NCBI GenBank assembly: GCA_024734495.1
Contig: JALMQS010000030.1
Location: 36,263,493-36,327,492 of the forward strand
Length of the DNA: 64,000 nt
Direction of reading: 5' to 3'
Source of the DNA: Forficula auricularia
Taxonomy: Eukaryota > Arthropoda > Insecta > Dermaptera > Forficulidae
Position 1 is the stretch's first letter. Every line of letters begins with the position of its first letter. Under the pieces are notes generated by a model, which was given only the letters and a program-made list of their open reading frames with translations, ran no database searches and was not told where the DNA came from. A program made the position numbers and the translations under genes. Shown here piece after piece: positions 10,901 through 19,088 of this stretch.

Positions 10901-13218
10901 AAATTTTAAAAAAATGATATAATATAATTCTCCTCCTCACACGATACCACTTATTTAAATAAATCTATTTCCACACAAAAAATATCACAATGCTGTAGAT
11001 TATAGAAGAAAAAAAAATACTTCCAGATTCATATCTAGAGCCTCATTTCTGTAGCTGTGTCAGGACGAAAATGAGGCGAAACTTTTAAGAGACTATGTAT
11101 TTTCGGGAGTTTACAAGTATACATTTGGAGTATGGTTTTTTAAGAGGAATAAAATTTTTGGACCGAGACGCCGCCCGCAAGGGCACCAGCCCGGAGGGCC
11201 GAGCTTCGAGGGCGTGCCGAAGGCACGCACGAAAAGCTCGTGTAATAATATTGTCTATCAAATTAACTGTCTAGATTGCCCACCAAATTCTAGCACCTAT
11301 ATAGGGCAAAGTTCACGTTCACTAAAAATTAGGGTATATGAACATAAATTAAGGGTTCGAAATAAAAAGAGCAACACTGCACTCTCCACCCACGCAGCTG
11401 AACTTTGTCATTCTTTTGATTACGATAATGCGCGAATATTGGTCAAGATTGATAACTACTATAAAAGATCCATAGCCGAAATGCTATATATAAAAATAGC
11501 AGGTGATAAGACTATCAATTTTAAAAGAGATTGTATGTTTTTATCCAATATTTACACATCTATCCTGTGTGATATGACCCAACAGTTTTTTCTTGATCTT
11601 AATGTATAGAAACTTTTTTGGAATTTTTTTATGAGAATTTGTATAATTTGATTGAATGAAAAAATGCATGTGATTTAAAAGTAATTAGATTCTAATTTGG
11701 ATTTTTTGTTTGTAAATATATAATGATGGGATATATGATGACCTCACATAAGGGTCAAATATCTAATTATAATGTAATATATAGAAAAAATTTATATAAA
11801 CTCATTACTTTCATTCTGAAACTTTTGGGTCCAGGCACGTTATAAATTCACATGAAGCTAAAAGAATTTTTATTTTTGACAAGGCTTGGTTCGATCACAT
11901 ATGTGTACCGCATTTTGTGTATAACTGTAAGTCTAAACAACCAACTTGGTCAACTTATAATTTTTTATAAAAAATATATCAATTAACATCCATTTGTAAA
12001 AAAAAATTTTAGCCTAATTTACTGAAGATGGCCAAATAAAATTCAGGCCGAAACGTCTCATTAAAGGTGTTTTATTGAACCCAGTGATTCCATCTTTGGC
12101 TGATACCTCCTCCTTCATCTAGTACTTATTCATTAGCAGTCTAGCAGGCAATATTGTATATTGTCGGCTAAGAGTGTAAACCTTCTAAATCCATTTTTTA
12201 TCATATATGACATATTAATACCATTCGAAAGAAAAAGAGATGCAGCATAGTCCAAGTAAAAGTGCTACTTAAAATTACGTTCGTAAGTTGTTAAAAAAAT
12301 GTTAAAAATAACAATAACAACAATATTAAATTTTAATCATAAGTTTCTTGTATTTGATTCAATCGCGAAACGAATGCAGGTGATTTTTGTCAAATATTAA
12401 GTGAAAATAATATTTGAATTTTATATATTTCTAGCTTGAAATAATGAAGTTAAATAAATTTATAATTTTCTCATTAATATATCAAAGAATAATTAACATA
12501 TTAACGAGAATTGTTTTTGATCAGCCTTTTTAAACAAGATATATATATATATCGTGAGACTACTGCTGGTTGAAGCTATTGGAGTCTGCTGAGTCTTAAG
12601 TCTGGATTAAGAGAGAATGAAAAATAAGTGATCCATCTAGCTATGATCTAGCATCATTTGGCCCGCATGACGCTTTTATACCAAACACTGATGAAATGGT
12701 GATCCATATCAGTGTTTGTTATAATATAAAAGTGTCATGCGGGCCAAATGATGCTAGATCATAGCTAGATGGATCACTTATTTTTCATTCTCTCTAATCC
12801 AGACTTAACACTCAGCAGACTCCAATAGCTTCAACCAGCAGTAGTTCGCGATATATATCTTGTTTAAAAAGCGCGATCAAAAACAATTCTCATTAATATG
12901 TTAATTATTCTTTGATATATTAATGAGAAAATTATAAATTTAATATTAAATTATGCTTGTTTTTTCTCTGCCCTTTAAAATTTCCTTGCTATGAGTTAGC
13001 AGGTTTACACTCTAAGGCAACGACATGGTTTTCTATATCTAATTCCCTTTGAGTAATTAATATATTTAATATTGCATTATGTGGTTTATATCAAAAAACG
13101 AATTTATAAACAATATATATATGATTAATTAATTTATTTATTTGTTTCTTTATTTTTTAGAGAACAAATTGGGAGGAAGTTCATAAAAATGAATGTGTAT
13201 CAAATGAGATAATGTAAT
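1..13218 (+). CDS. Asn/Gln/Pro-rich protein with C-terminal MYND zinc finger (spliced, 5' partial)
   Basis: Spliced model join(1..2604, 7373..7417, 7526..7624, 13161..13218), open at the left edge, about 934 codons visible. Every internal junction is phase 0 with a GT donor and AG acceptor. Residues 1-868 are low-complexity, rich in N, Q, P, S and H, with no predicted globular domain. A VKEEP stretch near residue 834 fits a SUMO-acceptor motif (psi-K-x-E). The last 51 residues carry the Cys/His ligands of a MYND finger: C-x2-C-x7-C-x2-C-x5-C-x3-C-x8-H-x3-C. MYND fingers bind short proline-rich peptides in transcription and chromatin co-regulators, so a nuclear regulatory role is a reasonable inference, but no ortholog was recognised. 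The true start codon lies upstream of the window. Introns of about 4.8, 0.1 and 5.5 kb are mostly transposons. Confidence 0.72.
1564..1707 (+). repeat. In-frame 24-bp coding minisatellite
   Basis: Six consecutive 24-bp units encode the octapeptide NHPN[SP]IPQ at about residues 522-569 of the visible protein. Substitutions between units are mostly conservative (S/P, one ITE, one H for P). A second, looser set of about 75-bp units encoding NQNPPPSYPN-like text lies at about 1895-2140. Units divisible by three preserve the frame. Confidence 0.85.
2605..3284. other. Intron sequence with a short shared repeat
   Basis: AT-rich intron with no gene-like frame. About 60 bases at 2676-2735 resemble 5632-5690 (both carry a GAATCGA-CGCAGCG core), so a short repeat family has two members in this intron. 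Nothing else recognisable. Confidence 0.4.
3364..3405 (-). ncRNA. Hammerhead-ribozyme-like motif, left arm
   Basis: On the minus strand: CTGA, a short insertion, GATCG, a 10-nt loop, CGATC, then GAAAC and GTC. The GATCG/CGATC pair would form helix II and GTC would be the cleavage triplet. The first core segment departs from CUGANGA, so this copy is probably inactive. Confidence 0.3.
3862..3894 (+). ncRNA. Hammerhead-ribozyme-like motif, right arm (degenerate)
   Basis: Starts CTGAATG and ends CGATC-GAAAC-GTC, the mirror of the left-arm motif. The 5' strand of helix II has been lost by a small deletion, so catalysis is unlikely. Its value is in showing homology of the two arms. Confidence 0.25.
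4244..4561 (-). CDS. Unrecognised 105-codon open frame
   Basis: Minus-strand ATG-to-stop frame of 105 codons inside an intron of the MYND gene. Composition is unlike the surrounding AT-rich DNA: balanced charged residues (H, R, E, D, K) and an acidic segment AEPENIQEEGAHEHP near the middle. No signal peptide, membrane helix or known motif is visible. It could be a small nested gene, a retrocopy or part of an undescribed mobile element. No promoter or poly(A) signal was identified. Function unknown. Confidence 0.2.
   Translation of the reverse strand: MSHHHCDSRVRVNNAHLPSKYISEMGRSLVRAQREERFTFTLPFTVSRIKDMAEPENIQEEGAHEHPLDDKVQLLVNLRHHEKNFAYHPFKIQCNLSTCEISLLD
4562..5741. other. AT-rich intron, no recognisable feature
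   Basis: Low-complexity AT-rich DNA with a short CA run near 5353. A stretch at 5632-5690 resembles 2676-2735. No convincing frame or RNA. Confidence 0.4.
5742..6437. mobile_element. Foldback element with about 330-bp arms
   Basis: Arms 5742-6068 and 6104-6437 are reverse complements with scattered mismatches, separated by a 35-bp centre. No transposase frame lies inside, so it depends on proteins supplied elsewhere or is dead. A shortened relative containing the centre and inner arms lies at about 40375-40565. Target duplications were not resolved. Confidence 0.65.
6438..7372. other. Intron without clear features
   Basis: AT-rich intron. Short open frames here look random. Nothing supported except the polypyrimidine tract and AG acceptor at 7371-7372 for the 45-bp exon. 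Confidence 0.4.
7373..7417 (+). CDS. 45-bp exon of the MYND-finger gene
   Basis: Bounded by acceptor ttcag (ends 7372) and donor gtaaat (starts 7418). It is exactly 15 codons, phase 0 on both sides, and reads NNTTTTNSHEKYLLK, continuing the Asn/Thr-rich composition before the zinc finger. Skipping it would keep the frame, so alternative use is possible. Confidence 0.65.
7526..7624 (+). CDS. MYND zinc-finger exon
   Basis: Acceptor cttacag ends at 7525 and the donor gtatgt starts at 7625. The 33 codons are phase 0. They supply six zinc ligands: CSRC, C-RN-C, and the LYCGSTC block. The aromatic-C-x3-C spacing is typical of MYND fingers. The final ligands come from the next exon, which splits the domain after CE. 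Confidence 0.8.
7892..7940. repeat. (ATCT)n microsatellite
   Basis: About twelve ATCT units directly before the Helentron-like element. Microsatellites next to Helentron ends are common in insects. Confidence 0.9.
7938..8244 (+). mobile_element. Non-autonomous Helitron/Helentron-like element
   Basis: AT-rich body with a GC-rich 3' end. A hairpin at 8215-8232 (GCCGGGCCGAAGGCCCGG) is followed by GTCGTCAGCTAGT, ending in CTAGT as in many rolling-circle elements. It lacks coding capacity. It lies between the two arms of the B-box inverted pair. Confidence 0.55.
8481..8991. mobile_element. Tc1/mariner-type MITE, 511 bp
   Basis: Terminal inverted repeats of about 38 bp start CACTGAAGTGCAAAAAAATC and end with the complementary GCACCGTAGTG. 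TA flanks both ends (8479-8480 and 8992-8993), the expected target duplication. The interior is AT-rich and non-coding. Confidence 0.8.
8994..9549. other. Intron with poly-purine/pyrimidine runs
   Basis: AT-rich, with C-rich then G-rich homopolymer runs at about 9270-9302. It includes the left 13-bp target duplication of the PLE at 9537-9549. Otherwise nothing recognised. Confidence 0.4.
9649..9684 (-). ncRNA. Hammerhead-ribozyme-like motif, PLE left repeat
   Basis: Minus strand: TGA-CTGAATA, GGCC, 12-nt loop, GGCC, GAAAC, GTC, TCA. TGA/TCA can form the start of helix I and GGCC/GGCC helix II. One core base differs from CUGANGA (T for G), so the right-arm copy has the better core while this copy has the better helix I. 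Confidence 0.45.
9868..10434 (+). pseudogene. Penelope reverse transcriptase, C-terminal remnant
   Basis: About 188 codons open. From DDKISFLDLEI onward the text follows the Penelope RT C-terminal region: an FLDLEI block, an IYKKAS block corresponding to the usual YRKPT, and a following Y-S-x-x-P-x-x-K-type segment. The palm motifs with the catalytic aspartates are absent (deleted or truncated). The first residues fall inside the terminal repeat. The frame is lost near 10385, shortly before the Helitron-like insertion. Non-functional. Confidence 0.75.
10436..11236 (+). mobile_element. Helitron-like non-autonomous element nested in the PLE
   Basis: Separates the PLE reverse transcriptase from its endonuclease. 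The 3' end is GC-rich with a hairpin GCGTGCCGAAGGCACGC and stops at AGCTCGT, after which PLE coding resumes. A related copy in the opposite orientation ends identically at about 27716. The left boundary is approximate. A C-run lies at 10591-10606. Confidence 0.55.
11237..11609 (+). pseudogene. GIY-YIG endonuclease remnant of the PLE
   Basis: Shows NIVYQINC, then the YIGQSSRSLKIRVYEHK block in which YIG, the Arg and the EH are hallmark GIY-YIG residues of Penelope elements, preceded by a Cys pair (NCLDC) as in other PLE endonucleases. This domain nicks target DNA during insertion. About 124 codons remain and the natural stop is at 11607-11609. Upstream codons up to 11236 belong to the inserted element. 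Confidence 0.8.
12022..12057 (+). ncRNA. Hammerhead-ribozyme-like motif, PLE right repeat
   Basis: Order of elements: CTGAAGA (matches CUGANGA), T-GGCC, 12-nt loop, GGCC, GAAA, C, GTC. Helix III would be only AC/GT; because ACGT is self-complementary, pairing between two copies is plausible, as described for the minimal hammerheads of PLEs. Helix I is weak here (TTA before the core). Confidence 0.5.
12162..13025. mobile_element. MITE with TGTCG..GAGTGTAAACC termini, interrupted
   Basis: Ends share TGTCG and GAGTGTAAACC in inverted orientation. An uninterrupted relative lies at 49854-50089, which shows that 12333-12941 is a later insertion here. Without it the element is about 245 bp. Superfamily not assigned. 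Confidence 0.7.
12333..12941. mobile_element. Foldback element nested in the MITE
   Basis: Flanked by the direct repeat AATATTAAATT (12322-12332, 12942-12952). It contains a long palindrome with arms 12458-12690 and 12715-12941 around a centre with CAAACACTGAT/ATCAGTGTTTG. Non-coding. The first about 120 bases are unpaired. Confidence 0.65.
13161..13218 (+). CDS. Last exon of the MYND-finger gene
   Basis: Acceptor tattttttag ends at 13160. Eighteen codons plus TAA at 13216-13218 read RTNWEEVHKNECVSNEIM. Trp, His and Cys here complete the MYND signature (W-x3-H-x3-C). Phase 0 matches the previous exon. No AATAAA lies close downstream, so the polyadenylation site is unassigned. Confidence 0.75.
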
Positions 13219-13399
13219 ACTCTTTCTAAATATATATAAATACAAACAATTTTGGTGTATTTATTGATTTAACTCACGACTGATGACCTGTTGCTTCTCC
13301 AGATGAGAGAAAGAGCGCTGCAAACCAAGAGATTTTAATACTCATTCCAAAAATGAATGTTTTCCCTTTCTACTTATATATATATATTTAATATAATAT

Positions 13400-13593
13400 A
13401 TGAGGCGTTTAGAATCAAAACCCGCTAAATCAGTTTTACAAAATCTTTCAGAAGAATTTCATGAAATGTTTTGATGTAAAGGCCGAAAGCGATATTGAAA
13501 CATTTGAATCAAATCCTTGCCTGTTTGAACTTTAAAAAATCACCAAAAAGTGAAAATTTAAAATTTAGCCAATTTTGATTCTAAACGCCTCAT
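13400..13593. mobile_element. MITE with 21-bp perfect terminal inverted repeats
   Basis: Begins ATGAGGCGTTTAGAATCAAA and ends with the exact complement. The interior is about 150 bp, AT-rich and non-coding. A target duplication is not clear (AT at most). Confidence 0.75.
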
Positions 13594-13729
13594 GTGTAAA
13601 TGTAACATAAACCCCCCCCCCTCAACGAATTTCTGGATACCTCACTACTTATGACAAATTGTGTTCATTTTTCTATTACTCTATTGTTAATAATTGTATA
13701 TAATTACTTACTAGTTATTAAGACGGCCC

Positions 13730-14172
13730 GTTCCTCTGTGAGGCGGTAAAATAAACCCAAATGCCAATTAATTCTCAGACCTCTCGCCCTTGTGGTCCAA
13801 TACACACCATTCACACTACCCTACCATCCGTCCTCTAAGGGCCAGATGTATGACCGTGTTATCTGATTGGCCTTCCGGTCGGGCACACGGCGAATTCTAA
13901 TGTTTTACCGAGGGGGTGAACCCCGATTGGAATTACTTTAGAATTCATTAGATAATCTATTGTCATCTACTTGGAAATGAAAGTGGAAGTGAAAGTAGGT
14001 GTACAGGATTTTAGGTCGCGGTTCACCCCTCGGGTTTTTACCCTTTGTCAACTTTAACAAAGACTTTACAAACCGACATACAACTGGTCCTTAATGTAAT
14101 TTCTTACTGAAAGTGAATCGGAACAGGGATTTTGGCTTCCTTGGGGTCTATAATAAAAAAAAAAAAAAACAA
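13730..14172 (+). mobile_element. Probable retroposed SINE or LINE 3' end
   Basis: A GC-richer block ends CTATAATAAA followed by about 14 A. The Jockey-type LINE at 14627-19248 also ends CTATAATAAA before its tail, so a related LINE 3' UTR or a SINE using it is likely. No coding frame. Confidence 0.45.
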
Positions 14173-14180
14173 TGTTCTTT

Positions 14181-14489
14181 ATATATATATATATATATAT
14201 ATACATAATATAAAGATATATAAAATAATTAATAATTTAACATACTCTTTTTCCAAAAATGTTGTTTATAATTTTTTTTTTTAATATAAAGAAAATTGTA
14301 TTAATAGTTATTTGTAACAAATGTGATATTTTATTTTTATATAATAATAATAAGCTATATAAATTATTTATTTTACGTTATGTATTACATTTTTTTTTAA
14401 TTATTATTTTGATTTATATACTAAAAATAAAATTTATATTTTTCTATTTATTTTTTGCATTTTTATTTATATAATCCTTAAAATTTTTT
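14181..14489. repeat. (AT)n microsatellite and AT-rich spacer
   Basis: (AT)n at about 14181-14203, followed by AT-rich DNA whose open frame (Ile/Phe/Leu/Lys only) looks compositional, not coding. Confidence 0.6.
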
Positions 14490-14626
14490 ACTTTATCCAA
14501 TGCGAAGCATGAGGAAAGTATTGTAATCGGTCTCGCGGCAAGCGCGACTTCAAAAGGGTCCTCAGGCAAAGACTACGGAACCCATGGACTCAATTAAAGT
14601 CACAAATTGTAGTATTCAATTAGGTT

Positions 14627-14632
14627 TCAGTC
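14627..14632 (+). promoter_or_regulatory. Initiator of the LINE internal promoter
   Basis: TCAGTC is the first sequence after the target duplication and matches the arthropod Inr (TCAKTY), which Jockey-group elements use to start transcription at their own first base. Confidence 0.6.
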
Positions 14633-14946
14633 TTAAGCCAGATGCCGAGGTGAGCTGACCTCTAAGCTTCTTATAGTAATTATATATATTTCTATTTTTA
14701 AACCAACTAAATAGAAAGTTTTATATTGAATACAGCAGATATATGTGTTTTGTTATATTAGTGCGGTGTTTTTTTGCTTTTTGCTTAATAATTCGGGTAG
14801 TGGATTTTTCCTTTCTCAAACAATATTCCTAGACCAGGGTCTTTCCAATTTTTTTTCCAAAAAAGTCGCTTCGACAGGCCTCGGCAGCGTGAAAAATTTC
14901 ACCTTCCTTTCCCTTAGATGCTGTTATACAAATTCAAGACAACAAA

Positions 14947-16320
14947 ATGCAAAAGGTATGTTGTTCGACATGCAAAAACCCTATAGATACAGAATTGAAA
15001 ACATGCAATTATTGCATTAAAAAATTTCACCCAAGCTGTACTGACCATCAAGTTTACAAAAATAATAAATTAGTTGTTTGTGAATTTCCATTGGAAACCA
15101 GCATTCTAAATGAGAAATCTGAGTGGATAATAGTAGAATCTAAAAAGAGATCCCTCCAAAGTCCAGGTTCGGCGACACAAAAAATTTTAAAACAATCAAA
15201 AATAGAAAACTATTGGTTAAATAAACCAACAGAAATACCCACATCAAATAAATTCGATTCTCTCTCCACTGAACTTAGTGTAGAAGACCCAATGATAACC
15301 ACATCTGATAATAGTACTGATCCCACGCAGGCTAAAGAGAACACCACTCCGAAACCTCCACCAATCTTCGTTTCTGGGGTACAGCTTATACAACCTCTAA
15401 AAACTCTACTCAATAATTTGGTCCCAAATCTCTACGCCCTAAAATGTACTAAGGCCGACGAAGTAAAAATACAACCTTTTAACTCTGATTGTTACAGAAA
15501 AATTGTGAAAGCTCTAAACGAAAAAAACACCCAATTTCATACTTACCAGCTAAAACAAGAACGAGCTTTTCGAGTGGTCTTGAGAAATTTACATCCCTCT
15601 ACAGATTGTTCTGAAATAAAAGATGCTCTACTAAATCTAGGGCATGAAGCAACAAATATATCCAATATTCGTGATCGAAATACCAAAATAGGCTTACCAA
15701 TTTTCTACGTAAATCTCAAACCAAAAAATAACAATAAACAAATTTACGAAATAAAAAGTCTATTAAACACCATAATCTCTTTTGAATCTCCTCATCCCAA
15801 ACGTGACATTATCCAGTGTTTCCGATGCCAGGGCTTTGGACACTCAAAAAATTTTTGTTTTCGTGCTCCCAAATGCGTAAGGTGCGCAGGCTCACATGAC
15901 TCAAAAAATTGTTCTAAGAACTCATCAGAAAACATAGCGAAATGCATAAATTGTGGGAAAAATCACCCAGCCAACTACAGGGGGTGCGATACTTATAAAG
16001 ATCTAAAAAATAAAATCTCCCCGCCACAAAAAACCAAGGGGACGGAGATGGCGCAAAAACCGAACAACCACCTCCTAAATAAAGCCCCTGCACAAGAAAG
16101 CAGAGAATTACAACAACCAACTAAGTCTCCAAAATCGTATGCCCAAGCAACACAAGCAAGCATAAAATCAACTCCAAATGATAAAAATGATGATATTACT
16201 CAAGATATTTCTCTCTCTAAATTTTTATATGAATTCAAAAATATGTTCGCCCAATTAATGCAACAAAGCAACATGATCTTGAACTTGCTTTCTTCAGTAG
16301 TGAATAATCTCTCAAAATGA
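14947..16320 (+). CDS. LINE ORF1: gag-like nucleic-acid-binding protein
   Basis: 457 codons, intact. The N-terminus has a Cys/His cluster (CCSTC, CNYC, H-x2-C) resembling a PHD-like finger. The region about 200-275 resembles the gag domain that precedes zinc knuckles in Jockey-group ORF1. Three knuckles follow at about residues 296-345: CFRCQGFGHSKNFC (CX2CX4HX4C), CVRCAGSHDSKNC and CINCGKNHPANYRGC. The protein would package element RNA. Its stop overlaps the ORF2 start (ATGA at 16317-16320). ATG at 14947 is the first start that includes the N-terminal finger. Confidence 0.85.
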   Translation: MQKVCCSTCKNPIDTELKTCNYCIKKFHPSCTDHQVYKNNKLVVCEFPLETSILNEKSEWIIVESKKRSLQSPGSATQKILKQSKIENYWLNKPTEIPTSNKFDSLSTELSVEDPMITTSDNSTDPTQAKENTTPKPPPIFVSGVQLIQPLKTLLNNLVPNLYALKCTKADEVKIQPFNSDCYRKIVKALNEKNTQFHTYQLKQERAFRVVLRNLHPSTDCSEIKDALLNLGHEATNISNIRDRNTKIGLPIFYVNLKPKNNNKQIYEIKSLLNTIISFESPHPKRDIIQCFRCQGFGHSKNFCFRAPKCVRCAGSHDSKNCSKNSSENIAKCINCGKNHPANYRGCDTYKDLKNKISPPQKTKGTEMAQKPNNHLLNKAPAQESRELQQPTKSPKSYAQATQASIKSTPNDKNDDITQDISLSKFLYEFKNMFAQLMQQSNMILNLLSSVVNNLSK

Positions 16321-18530
16321 ATGAGTCTCTAAGAATAGCTCTATGGAATGCCAATGGCTTCCAAGCCAAAAAAGATGAAGTATCATTCTTTCTAAAAATG
16401 AACAAAATAGACATAATGCTTCTGTCTGAAACCCATTTTACAAATAAAAACTTAGTCAAAATCCCCGAATATAATCTCTACAATTCAAATCACCCCAGCG
16501 GCTCTTCACGAGGAGGTAGTGCAATTATAATAAAAAAATCCATAAAACAATGCGAACTACCCAAGTACTCTATGGACTTCCTACAAGGCACAGCCATACA
16601 AATTTACAAGCAAGCCAACCCACTAACTATCTCAGCCGTGTACTGTCCACCTAAACATAAAATTACTAAAGACCAATTCAAAACATTCTTCGAATCTCTA
16701 GGAAACAAATTTATTTCTGGAGGAGACTTTAACGCTAAGCACACCAACTGGGGTTCAAGACTTATAACACAAAGAGGAAGAGAACTAAACAAGGCTATAA
16801 CTGAATCTAAGCTCATAAACTTATCAGGAGGAAGTCCAACCTTCTGGCCCACTGATTCCTTGAAAATCCCGGATATTCTAGACTTCTTCATTGCAAAAGG
16901 TATCTCAGCTGACTATATAAAAATAGAACCTAACTATGATTTGTCTTCTGATCACTCCCCGATAATTGCCACAATAAATACAACAATATCTATGATATCA
17001 CCTAAACCAAGTCTTACGAACAAAAACACAAATTGGGAAAATTTTCGGGATTATATTGATGAAAACCTAGAAACAAATATTAGAATAAAAACTCATCAAG
17101 AACTTGAAGAAACCACTGGCCATTTTATCAATACCATCCAAAAGGCTGCCAGAAACTCAACCCCCAACATTGATAAAAAAATTCGAGAATCCCTTTCAGT
17201 CCCTTTTGAAATAAAAAACTTGATCGCTCAGAAACGAAGAGCTAGAGCTGTTTGGCAAAGAACTCACAGCCCTCATGATAAAAACTTATATAATAATATA
17301 AATAATATACTAAGATCAGAAATGAAGAAAGTTCGAAACGAATCATTTAAAAATTATGTAGAAAATCTTTCAAATAAAGATTTTTCACTTTGGAGAGCAT
17401 CCAGGAGTTTTAAAAGACACCAAACATCAATTCCACCTATAAGGTCAAATGTATCTACTGACTGGGCAAGAACCAACCTAGAAAAAGCAAATCTGTTTGC
17501 AGAACATCTATCCCAAGTTTTCCAACCTTTCTCCAGTACAGTTGACGTAGAAATCGAAAACTTTCTGGAATCGCCCCATCAAATGTCTCTTCCCATAATT
17601 AATTTTAAAATGAATGAACTAAAAAAAGAAATCAAACAACTAAAATCTAAAAAAGCACCAGGAATGGATCTTATCACCGCCGATGTCATAAAAAATCTTC
17701 CTAATAAAGGGATCAGATTTCTATTAATAATTTTCAACTCCATTCTCAGACTTACCTACTGGCCAAAGCAACTAAAAATAGCACAAATTATCCTTATACA
17801 AAAACCTGGCAAACCACCCACTGAAGTGACTTCATATAGACCAATAAGTCTATTGCCTATAATTTCAAAGATTTTTGAAAAGATGTTATATTTGAGAATA
17901 AAAGATGATAATCAAATGAAATGGCTTCCATCCCACCAGTTTGGTTTTAGACAAAAACATTCTACTATCCAACAATGTCAAAGATTAGTAGAAATAATAA
18001 GACCGGCCTTCGAAAATAAAAAATACTGCTCTGCGGCTTTTTTGGATGTAAGCCAGGCCTTCGATAAAGTATGGCATAAAGGACTGTTATTTAAAATTAA
18101 AAAAAATCTACCTCATCATTACTTCGAAATTTTCAAGTCCTACCTAGAAGATAGAGTTTTCCAAATCAAACTTAACGACGAAGTATCAAATATTCATCAA
18201 ATCAAGGCAGGAGTTCCACAAGGCAGTATTCTGGGACCTTTCCTCTACCTGCTATACACCTCAGACATTCCAACTTCTCAAGAATGCCATGTTGCCACCT
18301 TTGCAGATGACACAGCCATACTAACCTCGGACAAAGATCCAATGAAAGCTTGCTATCTTCTTCAAAATCATCTTGATAAAGTAAACATATGGTTCGAGAA
18401 TTGGCGAATGAAGATAAATGAGAGTAAATCACAGCATATAACCTTCTCATTAAACAGAAAAACAAGTCCCCCGATCAAGATCAACAATAAAACCGTTCCT
18501 CAAAGTTCCTGCATTACCACCTCTTTGTGA
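16317..18530 (+). pseudogene. LINE ORF2: AP endonuclease and reverse transcriptase, interrupted
   Basis: Starts at the ATGA overlap with ORF1. Endonuclease residues: NANGF near the start, LLSETHF, DFNAKHTNW (about 137) and SSDHSP (about 210). Reverse transcriptase: APGMDLITADVI, YRPISLLPIISKIFEK, AFLDVSQAFDKVWHKGL, GVPQGSILGPFLYLLY and the catalytic FADDTAIL at about 661. The frame is intact to the insertion at 18516; the stop at 18528-18530 belongs to the insert. The C-terminal part continues at 18623-19088. Nicking and target-primed reverse transcription would have been its role. Confidence 0.88.
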
Positions 18531-18622
18531 AACACCACTATAACCCGTTAAATAATAATTCCTTTGTTTAATATGTTTCACTATAAACCAACACCGCTTT
18601 CCCTAAACTTTATTCCTGCATT
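18516..18622. mobile_element. 107-bp insertion in ORF2 with 10-bp target duplication
   Basis: TTCCTGCATT occurs at 18506-18515 and 18613-18622, so the 107 bases between and including one copy are an insert. It contains GTGAAACAC and TGTTTCAC in inverted orientation and a block CGCTTTCCCTAA that recurs at 53070-53096. A partial reverse match lies at about 50765-50805. It has no coding capacity. Confidence 0.75.
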
Positions 18623-19088
18623 AAGTATCTAGGACTTCACCTAGACTCAAAGCTTACTTGGAGGGAACACATTAAAAAAAAGAAAAGAAATGGACCTTAA
18701 AGTTAGGCAAATGCACTGGCTCATTGGCAGAAAATCTCCTACCTCACTGGAAAATAAACTTTTAATTTATAAAGTGATTATAAAGCCTATTTGGACATAC
18801 GGAATTGAGCTATGGGGCTGCTCATGTAAGACCAATATAAATATAATACAAAAATTCCAGTCAAAATTCCTTAGAATAAGTACTGATGCACCGTGGTTTA
18901 TTTCAAATAAGATAATCCACGAAGATCTCCGAGTGCCCTATGTGGAAGAAGTCGTTAGAAAAAGAGCCAACATCCACGTTGGAAAATTGGCATCACACCC
19001 TAATCAGACCCTCCACTCATTTGTCCGGATCCCCGAAAGAAGACGTCTGAAAAGAAGATGGCCCCAGGATCTCCACAATCCTGAATAA
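18623..19088 (+). pseudogene. LINE ORF2 C-terminal part after the insertion
   Basis: Resumes as KYLGLHLDSKLTW, the usual LINE segment after the RT domain, then shifts by one base in an A-rich run near 18680 and continues from 18690 to a stop at 19086-19088, including LIYKVIIKPIWTYGIELWG. This conserved tail region follows the RT in Jockey-group elements. Confidence 0.8.

Larger units (their letters stand above)
9550..12125 (+). mobile_element. Penelope-like element with 13-bp target duplication
   Basis: TTATTCATTAGCA flanks both ends (9537-9549 and 12126-12138). Inverted terminal repeats of about 330 bp (from 9581 and to 12125) are preceded on the left by a 31-bp unpaired tail, a known trait of PLE copies. 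Between them lie the end of a Penelope reverse transcriptase (9868-10434) and a GIY-YIG endonuclease (11237-11609), split by an 800-bp Helitron-like insertion. The 5' part of the ORF is missing. Both terminal repeats hold hammerhead-like motifs. The copy is dead. Confidence 0.82.
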
